Positions 50,240 through 58,204 of a stretch of 64,000 nucleotides of DNA are shown one piece after another. The stretch comes from Cognatishimia sp. WU-CL00825. GTDB lineage: Bacteria; Pseudomonadota; Alphaproteobacteria; Rhodobacterales; Rhodobacteraceae. The translations under genes were made by a program, and so were the position numbers. Under the pieces are notes generated by a model. It ran no database searches. It saw only the letters and a program-made list of their open reading frames with translations, and was not told where the DNA came from. Positions within the stretch are counted from its first letter, which is position 1. Each line of letters opens with the position of its first letter. The stretch covers positions 558,001 through 622,000 of the forward strand of contig NZ_BAABWX010000001.1 of NCBI RefSeq assembly GCF_040364665.1, given 5' to 3'.

Positions 50240-51664
50240 TTAGCTTGCGCGCCGTTCGTCAAAGCTGAGGGCGATGAAGCTGGGCATATGGTCGCCCATG
50301 CCGACAACTTTGTTGTCACGACCACCGCGATCATTGCGGTTGTCGTTGCGTCCACGACCACGATTGCCGCGCGCATTGTTTCTGGTGCCTTCAGGCTGTT
50401 CTGCCTTTGGCGCAGGTTTTTCTGCTGCGGTAATCGGCGTGACCTCGGCGGTTTTTGTTTCGGGTATGGCTTTGTCGGCTTTTTCAGCGCGCGGTTTGCG
50501 CGTGCGCTTTTCTGGCGTAACCGGGTTTTCGATGCGCGGGATCTCTTTTTGGATCAAGGCTTCGATTTCGGCAAAGTTCTTTTCGTCGCGCGGCACGCAA
50601 ATCATTATCGCTTTGCCATCGCGACCGGCACGGCCTGTGCGTCCGATACGGTGCACGTAATCTTCGGCATGGCCGGGCACATCAAAGTTAAACACATGGG
50701 ATACATCCGGCACGTCAAGACCACGTGCAGCCACATCAGAGGCCACCAGAAAGCGCAATTCGCCATTGCGGAAGGCATTCAGCGTTTTGGTGCGCTGAGA
50801 CTGATCAAGATCGCCATGAATTGGCGCGGCATCCAAGCCATATTTCTTCATCGATTTGGCGCAGATATCGACATCGGTCTTACGGTTGCAGAAAATGATC
50901 GCGTTGGTGCAAGCGTCGCCTTCGGTTTCGATGAGCTTGCGCAGGACTTTGCGTTTTTCACTGCCTTCGCGGTCGCGACGGCTGGCTTTGAACATCACAA
51001 CACCCTGTTCGATGTTTTCCGAAGCGGTCGCCTGACGGGCGACTTCGACACGGGTGGGATTGGACAGGAACGTGTTGGTGATACGCTCGATTTCAGCGGC
51101 CATAGTGGCCGAGAAGAACAGAGTTTGGCGGGTGAAAGGGGTCAGGCCAAAGATGCGTTCGATATCTGGGATGAAACCCATATCAAGCATACGGTCGGCT
51201 TCGTCGACAACCATCACCTTGACATCTGACAGGATCAGCTTGCCGCGTTCAAAATGGTCAAGCAGGCGGCCAGGGGTGGCAATCAGCACATCAACGCCTT
51301 TGTCGATAATGCTTTCCTGTTCCTTAAAGCTGACCCCACCAATAAGCAGTGCTTTGGTCAGTTTCAGGTGTTTGGTATAGGTGTCGAAGTTTTCGGCAAC
51401 CTGGGCGGCCAATTCCCGTGTTGGGCACAGCACCAAGCTGCGCGGCATGCGCGCCCGGGCGCGGCCACGGGCCAGCAGCGAAATCATTGGAAGCGTGAAG
51501 CTGGCGGTTTTGCCTGTGCCTGTCTGGGCGATGCCGAGAACATCTTTGCCTTCGAGGGCTGGGGGAATCGCACCGGCCTGAATGGGGGTAGGGCTTTCAT
51601 AGCCCGCTTCGCTTACAGCTTTGAGAACCTTGGGGTTCAGATCAAGATCGGAGAACTTTATCAT
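50240..51664 (-). CDS. DEAD-box ATP-dependent RNA helicase (RhlE-like)
   Basis: From ATG 51664 the protein has 474 residues. The helicase core is complete: Q motif around PTPIQAG (25-31), Walker A AQTGTGKT (46-53), PTREL (81-85), TPGR, DEAD (154-157), SAT (185-187), and in the second domain ARGLD and HRIGRTGR. The last 90 residues are low-complexity, Lys/Arg/Pro-rich, ending in an RG-rich stretch (NNARGNRGRGRNDNR) that usually binds RNA. Such helicases remodel structured RNA in ribosome assembly, RNA decay and cold adaptation. The mRNA leader is strongly structured and includes the start codon. An extension of the frame to 51745 would read through that leader. Confidence 0.92.
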   Translation of the reverse strand: MIKFSDLDLNPKVLKAVSEAGYESPTPIQAGAIPPALEGKDVLGIAQTGTGKTASFTLPMISLLARGRARARMPRSLVLCPTRELAAQVAENFDTYTKHLKLTKALLIGGVSFKEQESIIDKGVDVLIATPGRLLDHFERGKLILSDVKVMVVDEADRMLDMGFIPDIERIFGLTPFTRQTLFFSATMAAEIERITNTFLSNPTRVEVARQATASENIEQGVVMFKASRRDREGSEKRKVLRKLIETEGDACTNAIIFCNRKTDVDICAKSMKKYGLDAAPIHGDLDQSQRTKTLNAFRNGELRFLVASDVAARGLDVPDVSHVFNFDVPGHAEDYVHRIGRTGRAGRDGKAIMICVPRDEKNFAEIEALIQKEIPRIENPVTPEKRTRKPRAEKADKAIPETKTAEVTPITAAEKPAPKAEQPEGTRNNARGNRGRGRNDNRNDRGGRDNKVVGMGDHMPSFIALSFDERRAS

Positions 51665-51758
51665 GTGTATCCGTGATTTACGGACACATATTGGCCCGTA
51701 CGTCTGATGTGGGTCGGGCCCGTTTGGCCCCGTGGTTTGCCACATGTGTGACCCACGG
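51663..51758 (-). promoter_or_regulatory. Structured 5' leader of the DEAD-box helicase mRNA (three hairpins)
   Basis: Three inverted repeats lie in about 95 bases upstream of the helicase start: 51663-51689 (ATGTG-TA-TCCGT / ACGGA-CACAT, touching the start codon and covering the weak Shine-Dalgarno-like ACGGA), 51716-51730 (GGGCC/GGCCC) and 51730-51758 (CCGTGG/CCACGG around CACATGTG). Such a leader could control translation by temperature or by the helicase itself. Inferred from sequence only. Confidence 0.5.
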
Positions 51759-51846
51759 TGAGGGCATAGCGCATTGTGCCGGATGCGTCAACGAAAGGGA
51801 AAAAACGCGGATTTCAGAGAATTAGATTGTTTCGTAAAGCGAAACA

Positions 51847-52836
51847 TTACTCACTGAATTCCGGGAAGTGTTTCGCCACTTTGCGAGCAATATCCAACCT
51901 ATAGTTGCGCAAAAGTCCAAACTTGTTCAGATCAGCGCGCAGCTTTGGGGTCGCCAAGCAGGTTTCATCAAAGAACGCGCGCAGCTCGGATGTGCCTGAT
52001 TGGGTTAAAGTAGAGAACATCTGGTGGCGCGATATGCGGCCCGAAGAGGGATCAATGGATTGTTCAAGTTCAGCGCGGTAAGAACCTTTGGATAGGCGGA
52101 ACTGCATGATTTTTAACCACTTTTCCCAACTTTCAACATGTCGGTGGCACAGTTCAACCTGTGGCAATGGTGTTTCGATGAGCGGTTGATCTTTGTTGGC
52201 AAAGGCGCGGTGGATGGCAAAACGCAGGTTGGGTTGGCCGCGCCGTACAAAAATTTTCCCCGCAGTGTGGCTGATAAATCCGCTTTTGAAAAAACCGCCA
52301 AACATCGGGTACAACGCGCGTTCAATTTTTTGGCCTTTTGGTCCGCCGGGGGTTTTGGCTTTGCAGTAGATAAGGGCGGGGTCGAGGTCTGGTTGGTCTT
52401 CGGCGCAGAGAGATTCGCATGGCGCGACTCGGGCAACCGGTGTTGTTGACGGCATTTGCGCGAGCGCATTTGATACGTCGCCTGCAGGGCAGAGAAATTC
52501 GTCGACATCGATATGGGCAAGCCAGCTCAGCTGTGTTGCCTGTGCATAGGCGCGCGACGCATTGTGAACCTGGCGCACCTGATGTTTGTGCGGCCGTCGG
52601 CCATTGGTTGTTTGCCAATAAGCGTCGTCTGTGCGGGTGACTGTGATATTTGGATGTGTGGCAAGCGTGTGTTCAGCGGTTGGGTTGGCGTCATCCAGAA
52701 AGATAAAGATATGATCCGCGCCAAGGTCGAGGTGATAGGCGGCGAAATTGACGATGTCATGCGCTGGGGCTTTGATGGTTGCGACGATGCCCCACGTTGC
52801 TGCATTTGTTTTGGCGTTGGTCGTGGCAGAGGTCAT
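51847..52836 (-). CDS. GT2-like glycosyltransferase family protein, short copy
   Basis: The 329-residue protein has a GT-A-like nucleotide-sugar domain: ATWGIVATIKAPAHDIVNFAAYHLDLGADHIFIFLDD, then WLAHIDVDEFLCP with the metal-binding D-x-D-E motif (110-113). Enzymes of this group (glycosyltransferase 2-like, PF13704 type) transfer sugars, often in surface polysaccharide or capsule synthesis; donor and acceptor are unknown. It overlaps the longer copy upstream by four bases (ATGA), and the two share domain order and motif, so they arose by duplication. There is no signal peptide or membrane helix. Confidence 0.7.
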   Translation of the reverse strand: MTSATTNAKTNAATWGIVATIKAPAHDIVNFAAYHLDLGADHIFIFLDDANPTAEHTLATHPNITVTRTDDAYWQTTNGRRPHKHQVRQVHNASRAYAQATQLSWLAHIDVDEFLCPAGDVSNALAQMPSTTPVARVAPCESLCAEDQPDLDPALIYCKAKTPGGPKGQKIERALYPMFGGFFKSGFISHTAGKIFVRRGQPNLRFAIHRAFANKDQPLIETPLPQVELCHRHVESWEKWLKIMQFRLSKGSYRAELEQSIDPSSGRISRHQMFSTLTQSGTSELRAFFDETCLATPKLRADLNKFGLLRNYRLDIARKVAKHFPEFSE

Positions 52837-54527
52837 GGCGTGACGTCCGCAATGAACTGATCGATTTTTCGGTCTAGATCAAGGTTATGTTCCAGCAAGA
52901 CACCCTGGGACTTTAGCATCTCTATGACCTCTGGACGGGCGGAGCAAATTTCTTGAAACATCGCTTTAAGTTCTGCGTTTTGTGATTTGTAATCAACGGC
53001 ATCCAAGACAGATTTAATGTTGGTTCCATCGGGTTTTCGACGGGTATACCCCTCGGCAATGCGCCTTGGCAGAGCGGCAAGAAAGCTTGGGTAATCTTCG
53101 CTGTGACAGTGGGCAACGATCATATCGGGGAGGGTATAGCTGTTGGTCGCCGCGCGCTTTTCGTATTTGACGACGAAATTGCCGACACGGATATTGCCGA
53201 GTTTTCCGCGCACCACTAAGCGGCCTTCTGAAGGACCTAGAACCAGGTCGGGCACGTAACTGCCAAAGGTTGGGAACAGCTCTTGGTGGTGCTCTTGGGG
53301 CAAGTCATAAGCGCTGGCAGGTGGTCGAAAGAGCGTGGGCGCATCAGCGAATTGTTCAACAACAGAAAGCGCAAGAAAGGCGGCATCTTCTGGCACTTTG
53401 GCCAGAATCTCGCGCACCGGGACTTTGGGCAGTAAGAATTCGTCCACATCCAGCATCGCCACCCAGTCCAGCCGCAGTTTGCGGCGGGCTTTGTTGAAGT
53501 AATAGGCTTTGCGGGCATTGCGGAGGGGCAGGCTTTCGCGCTGATCGTTGCTGATTACTGTTTCATCACAAGTGATTACGGTGACATTGGGATGCAGGCC
53601 CAATTCGTGCGGGACGTCTTGGGGGTCATCGGCATAAAGTACAATTTGATCTGCGCCCAGGGTGACGTGGTGGGCCACAAAGCGAACGGCTTGATCGTGA
53701 TCGTCGTTTAAAGTCGCCACAATCCCCCAAGAGATCGCGCTGGGGTCGCGTTTGACATGGCGCTGGGGCACGGGGATTGGGTTTTTGTTGTTTTCTTCTA
53801 GGTGTTGCACACGTTGGTCCGCCATGTTGCGGAGGCGGCGGAACAGGGTGTTTGGATCGTCGTTGATCGCGTTCAGCAAATGGTTGGCAAGAGGTTTGAT
53901 CACCGGATCTTGCTGTGCATCTTTCCAGAGGCGGGTCAGTAATGCGACATCCAAGCCGCCGCCTTTTAAGGAATAGGACGGGATATCAAGCGGCAATCGG
54001 GTGTTGATTTTGCTGGCGGTGTCATAGGCGGTTGCGGGGGCATAGCCGGAATACAGCCGCTCAAATTCATAAAGTTTGATCATGCCAAACAGCATGGTCA
54101 TGCTGCGGCCAACATGGCGCTGTGCCTCTGTTAGGCCGTGGTCTCCAAAGGTTGTGATCGTGGACACCAGCCAGCGCAGTGGCAGGCGTCTCAGCAGAAA
54201 CTCGCTGTGTTCACGCCAGATTTTCTGAAATAATTCAGGGGCATGGGGCGGGAATTCGTTTTTGCGTAGGGTGGCTATGGTCAGGCTGTTTAGGAAACAC
54301 AGCTCTGGTTCACCTTCGAGTTCAAGCTGAAGGTCGCGGCGCTTTTTCGCGAAAGTCGACTCGCTGGTGAGCGGTTCGGCAACGGTGATCGACGTGCACA
54401 AAGCAGTGAGATCAGTGTTAAGATCCGGAAGGCTTTCGTCTTCGGCAAAAACCAGAGGTTCACGGCGCAGGTTTGCGCGGCGCAATAGGGCGTCATAGCC
54501 GCCGGGATATGTTTTGTCTTGTGTCAT
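52833..54527 (-). CDS. GT2-like glycosyltransferase family protein, long copy with N-terminal helical domain
   Basis: The 564-residue protein has an N-terminal region of about 260 residues, mostly helical and without a domain I recognise, followed by a GT-A-like domain (266-about 500): SAISWGIVATLNDDHDQAVRFVAHHVTLGADQIVLYADD and LDWVAMLDVDEFLLPK with DVDE at 360-363. The second half aligns with the adjacent 329-residue protein. The N-terminal half might bind an acceptor or partner. It is the first gene of a two-gene minus-strand unit; prfC ends 43 bases upstream of its start. Confidence 0.7.
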   Translation of the reverse strand: MTQDKTYPGGYDALLRRANLRREPLVFAEDESLPDLNTDLTALCTSITVAEPLTSESTFAKKRRDLQLELEGEPELCFLNSLTIATLRKNEFPPHAPELFQKIWREHSEFLLRRLPLRWLVSTITTFGDHGLTEAQRHVGRSMTMLFGMIKLYEFERLYSGYAPATAYDTASKINTRLPLDIPSYSLKGGGLDVALLTRLWKDAQQDPVIKPLANHLLNAINDDPNTLFRRLRNMADQRVQHLEENNKNPIPVPQRHVKRDPSAISWGIVATLNDDHDQAVRFVAHHVTLGADQIVLYADDPQDVPHELGLHPNVTVITCDETVISNDQRESLPLRNARKAYYFNKARRKLRLDWVAMLDVDEFLLPKVPVREILAKVPEDAAFLALSVVEQFADAPTLFRPPASAYDLPQEHHQELFPTFGSYVPDLVLGPSEGRLVVRGKLGNIRVGNFVVKYEKRAATNSYTLPDMIVAHCHSEDYPSFLAALPRRIAEGYTRRKPDGTNIKSVLDAVDYKSQNAELKAMFQEICSARPEVIEMLKSQGVLLEHNLDLDRKIDQFIADVTP

Positions 54528-54570
54528 ACTGCTCTTGCGGGCTGTTTGGCCACCCCCGCAAGGGGCTGGC

Positions 54571-56178
54571 TTAGACCATCATCTCTTTTGTAGCGGTAAG
54601 TTTCACATCTGGATAGTCGCGACCTACACGATCAATATCCCATTGCAGACGCGTCAAGTAAACGATGTCGCCATCATGATCGTTTGCAATGTGTTGTTTG
54701 TTGCTTTCAGTAAACTTATCAACGGCTTGCTTGTCTCCGCTGACCCAACGGGCGCTGGTGAATTGGCTGGCTTCGAAACGCACAGGAAGGCCGTATTCCA
54801 TTTCGATGCGGCTGGCGAGCACTTCAAATTGCAACGCACCAACAACGCCAACGATGAAACCAGAGCCAAAGGACGGTTTGAACACTTTGGCTGCGCCTTC
54901 TTCGGCGAATTGCATCAGAGCTTTCTCGAGGTGCTTGGCCTTCATCGGGTCGCCCGCGCGGCACGTTTGCAAGAGTTCTGGCGCAAAGGACGGGATGCCA
55001 GAAACGCGCAGGGCTTCGCCTTCGGTCAATGTATCGCCAATGCGCAATTGGCCGTGGTTTGGAATACCAATGATGTCGCCAGCCCAAGCTTCTTCTGCAA
55101 GTTCACGGTCAGAAGCGAGGAAAAGCACCGGGTTTGAAATGGCCATGGGCTTTTTGGTGCGCACATGGGTTAATTTCATACCGCGTTTGAAGTGGCCAGA
55201 GGCCATACGTACAAAGGCGACGCGGTCACGGTGTTTGGGGTCCATGTTGGCCTGAACCTTAAACACGAAACCCGCGACTTTTTTCTCTTCGGGGGCGACA
55301 TTGCGCGGCTGCGCGGATTGAATTTGCGGTTCAGGGCCAAAATTGCTGATGCCATGCATCAATTCCTGTACCCCAAACGAGTTGATTGCAGAGCCAAACC
55401 AAATGGGGGTCATGTGACCTTCGAGCACAGCCTGGGGGTCAAGTTTTGGCAAAAGCTCCTTGGCCATCTCGACCTCTTCGAGGAACTTTTCCAGCAATTC
55501 CGCTGGGATGTGTTCGGCCAGTTTTGGATCGTCCAAACCATTGATTTCAACGGACTCAGCGACTTTGTTCCGGTCTGCACGGTCCATCAATTCCAGACGG
55601 TCGCGTAGCAGATCATAGCAGCCCATGAAATCGCGGCCCACACCGATGGGCCAAGAGGCTGGGGTGACGTCGATCGCGAGGTTCTCTTGAATTTCATCAA
55701 TGATTTCAAAAGTGTCGCGGCTTTCACGGTCCATCTTGTTACAGAAGGTCAGGATGGGCAGGTCGCGCAGACGGCAAACTTCGAACAGCTTTTGCGTCTG
55801 GCTTTCAACGCCTTTTGCACCGTCAATCACCATAACCGCAGCGTCGACAGCGGTCAGCGTGCGATAGGTGTCTTCGGAAAAGTCGCTGTGACCTGGTGTG
55901 TCAACCAAGTTAAAGCGGAAGTTGTTGAAATCAAACGACATTGCAGACGCCGAGACAGAGATGCCGCGGTCTTTTTCCATCTGCATAAAGTCAGAGCGGG
56001 TGCGACGGGCTTCGCCCTTGGCCCGGACCTGGCCAGCCATTTGAATCGCGCCACCATAGAGCAGGAATTTCTCGGTCAGAGTCGTTTTGCCCGCATCCGG
56101 ATGCGAGATGATCGCAAAGGTGCGACGCCGCGCAATTTCAGGCGGCAATTCAGGGCGGTTTGTAGCGTTGTCCAACAT
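54571..56178 (-). CDS. prfC: Peptide chain release factor 3
   Basis: From ATG 56178 the GTPase has 535 residues (E. coli RF3: 529). It removes RF1/RF2 from the ribosome after termination. G motifs are SHPDAGKTTLTEKFLL (P loop about 25-40), RGISVSASAMSF, DTPGHSDFSEDTYRTL and NKMD; the C-terminal domains contain GVVGALQFEVLASRIEMEYGLPV and end WDIDRVGRDYPDVKL. The frame is open upstream to 56502 but that part overlaps the Hint-domain gene and has no homologous sequence. Single gene by spacing. Confidence 0.95.
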   Translation of the reverse strand: MLDNATNRPELPPEIARRRTFAIISHPDAGKTTLTEKFLLYGGAIQMAGQVRAKGEARRTRSDFMQMEKDRGISVSASAMSFDFNNFRFNLVDTPGHSDFSEDTYRTLTAVDAAVMVIDGAKGVESQTQKLFEVCRLRDLPILTFCNKMDRESRDTFEIIDEIQENLAIDVTPASWPIGVGRDFMGCYDLLRDRLELMDRADRNKVAESVEINGLDDPKLAEHIPAELLEKFLEEVEMAKELLPKLDPQAVLEGHMTPIWFGSAINSFGVQELMHGISNFGPEPQIQSAQPRNVAPEEKKVAGFVFKVQANMDPKHRDRVAFVRMASGHFKRGMKLTHVRTKKPMAISNPVLFLASDRELAEEAWAGDIIGIPNHGQLRIGDTLTEGEALRVSGIPSFAPELLQTCRAGDPMKAKHLEKALMQFAEEGAAKVFKPSFGSGFIVGVVGALQFEVLASRIEMEYGLPVRFEASQFTSARWVSGDKQAVDKFTESNKQHIANDHDGDIVYLTRLQWDIDRVGRDYPDVKLTATKEMMV

Positions 56179-56251
56179 GTGGCGCGTATAGCTGGCTGCA
56201 TAGCCCCGCGCAATGTCTGGTGGCGCAATATCTTTGTGACCGGGTTTTGAA

Positions 56252-57277
56252 TTATCCCGATGACGAGGCGCGCCGCAAAAGGGCGGCGGCATCAGGGCGG
56301 TCCAACAAAGCTTTGGGAACCTCGGTGGCGTGGCCTTCGTTAAAGGGCAGGCCGGGTTGACTGGTTTGGAATTTTTCAACCAAGCCTTTTGGTAGAACCG
56401 GGCGGGTGGTTTCAGTGACCAGCATGGTTTCAGCCGAGATCCCCTCGGCGAAAATAATCTGGTGATCGTCAAACAGAAGTTGGTAGTAGTCGACAAAACC
56501 ACCGTGTTGTTTGTAAACGGTTTTTCCGTTCACAAGGTGGCGTGCTCTGACCAGAAGCTCGGCGCGACCTGCGCCGATGTGATCGTTTCTTTGGTAAATA
56601 AACAGGCGATGTTCGGGGCTGACGGTAAGATCTGCCAGATTGTGCAATGCGCCCGCGGTGATGACAACGGGGGCAAAAACGCCGGTGGCCCGAACGGTAG
56701 ATTTGCCGATCCAGCGAATTTCCTGTGCGCCGCCATCGCGGGTTAGCACCCGGTCACCGATGTTCAGGGTTTCGATTGGTTTTTGCTCGCCTGTGGCCGT
56801 GGTGATGCGTGTGCCACGCGAAAAGGAGACGCAGCCAAGCAGGGCCATGCGGCGGGTGGCATCTTTGCGGCTGATGCCGATCAGGGAATATTGGGTTTTT
56901 GCGGTCAGCGGGGCAAGGGGATGCAGGTAGATTTCGGCGACGTTGCCTTGCGGATCAACCTCTACAAGGATGAGGGCCTCGATGGTTTCGCCATGGGCGG
57001 GCATCAGTGTTACGCAGCAATCTAAATGCAATGTGGCCCCGGGCAGGCCTATGTCTGTTTGCGGCGCAATATGGAATTGTCCGTTTTCGGCCACCTGAAA
57101 ATTAAGCGCGCTGACAGAGGCATTTTCGGAGAGTTCATAAACATCGTCGAGTAAAAGCTCTGCTGCGAAAGACAAAGAGTCACCTTGATTGGCCCCGTTG
57201 ATGACAACGAGATCGGCGCAGGGGTAGACCGGGAGTTGCCGCCCGGTGCTGTCTTGGTCTTGTAGCGGCGCGCCCAT
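56252..57277 (-). CDS. Hint (Hedgehog/intein) domain-containing protein
   Basis: The start is taken at ATG 57277, which has AAGGA eight bases upstream; ATG 57286 is the alternative. The 341-residue protein has an N-terminal beta-rich region (about 1-145) and a Hint domain that starts CVSFSRGTRITTATGEQKPIETLNIGDRVLTRDGG (Cys149) and includes SPEHRLFIYQ with the block-B-like His223. This type is frequent in marine Rhodobacterales, often in secreted or cell-surface proteins; true self-splicing is not evident because no C-extein junction is seen. No signal peptide is apparent. Function unknown. Confidence 0.75.
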   Translation of the reverse strand: MGAPLQDQDSTGRQLPVYPCADLVVINGANQGDSLSFAAELLLDDVYELSENASVSALNFQVAENGQFHIAPQTDIGLPGATLHLDCCVTLMPAHGETIEALILVEVDPQGNVAEIYLHPLAPLTAKTQYSLIGISRKDATRRMALLGCVSFSRGTRITTATGEQKPIETLNIGDRVLTRDGGAQEIRWIGKSTVRATGVFAPVVITAGALHNLADLTVSPEHRLFIYQRNDHIGAGRAELLVRARHLVNGKTVYKQHGGFVDYYQLLFDDHQIIFAEGISAETMLVTETTRPVLPKGLVEKFQTSQPGLPFNEGHATEVPKALLDRPDAAALLRRASSSG

Positions 57278-57412
57278 CAACGGCATCCTTTTTGTCTTGC
57301 GTTACCTCATTCATGCTGACCAATTATGTCAACAAGAGGGATCGGCCCCGGCATTTTGCTGGCACATTGGTGAAAACCAAGTGATGCTGGCCATAAAGAA
57401 AGGAAACATTTT

Positions 57413-58192
57413 ATGGATCTTGGGATCACGGGGAAAAAAGCGCTGGTGTGCGCAAGTTCAAAAGGCTTGGGGCTTGGCTGTGCCGAAGCCTTGGCCGAAG
57501 CGGGTGTGGATTTGGTTATGAATGCGCGCGGCACTGAGGCCTTGGAGGCAGCTGCAAATGAAATTCGCGCGCGGTTTGGCGTGAATGTTGTGACTGTTGC
57601 CGCTGATGTCAGCACCGAAGCTGGCCAAGCGGATGTGCTGGCTGCGGCGCAAGGCGTTGATATCTTGGTTACAAATGCAGGCGGGCCGCCTCCGGGACTT
57701 TGGAGTGATTGGGACCGTGAGGATTTCATCAGGGCGCTGGATGCCAATATGTTGGCGCCGATTGCCCTGATGAAGGCACTGTTGCCGGGCATGATGGATC
57801 GCGGCTGGGGTCGGGTGGTGAATATCACTTCGGTGTCGGTGAAAGCACCTATTGCTCAGTTGGGTCTGTCCAATTCGGCACGGGCTGGATTAACCGGCTA
57901 TGTCGCGGGAACGGCGCGGCAGGTGGCTGGGAAGGGTGTGACCATCAACAACTTGCAGCCGGGCATTCATGCAACAGATCGCGCGGTGGCTTTGGATACA
58001 GGCGCAAGCCAAGCGCAGGGCATTTCCATGGACGAAGCCAAGGTGCAGCGATGCGCCAGTATACCGGCAGGGCGTTATGGCACACGGCAGGAATTTGGCG
58101 CGACATGTGCTTTTCTGTGTTCACAGAACGCGGGCTTTATTGTTGGGCAGAATATCCTGCTGGACGGTGGTGCCACGAACACAACGATGTAA
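57413..58192 (+). CDS. SDR-family protein with a non-canonical active site
   Basis: The 259-residue protein has the SDR fold, but the cofactor motif is CASSKGLGLG rather than TGxxxGxG, and the usual Tyr-x-x-x-Lys is replaced: after Ser140 in ITSVSVKAP the segment QLGLSNSARAGLTGY has Ser153 and Arg157 at the expected spacing. NAG at 88-90 and the C-terminal ending GQNILLDGGATNTTM are normal. This matches the subgroup annotated as 3-oxoacyl-ACP-reductase-like SDR whose members lack the classical tetrad. It might be a catalytic variant or a non-redox binding protein. AAAGGAAA lies before ATG 57413. The alkC-like gene follows after 12 bases. Confidence 0.8.
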   Translation: MDLGITGKKALVCASSKGLGLGCAEALAEAGVDLVMNARGTEALEAAANEIRARFGVNVVTVAADVSTEAGQADVLAAAQGVDILVTNAGGPPPGLWSDWDREDFIRALDANMLAPIALMKALLPGMMDRGWGRVVNITSVSVKAPIAQLGLSNSARAGLTGYVAGTARQVAGKGVTINNLQPGIHATDRAVALDTGASQAQGISMDEAKVQRCASIPAGRYGTRQEFGATCAFLCSQNAGFIVGQNILLDGGATNTTM

Positions 58193-58204
58193 GGGTCAAA
58201 ACAT

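Noticed and set aside
50288..51229. 313-codon plus-strand frame opposite the DEAD-box helicase
   Set aside because: Antisense shadow of a certain gene; no ribosome-binding site or domain.
56179..56502. 108-residue N-terminal extension of prfC
   Set aside because: It overlaps the Hint-domain gene in another frame; the RF3 family N terminus starts at ATG 56178.
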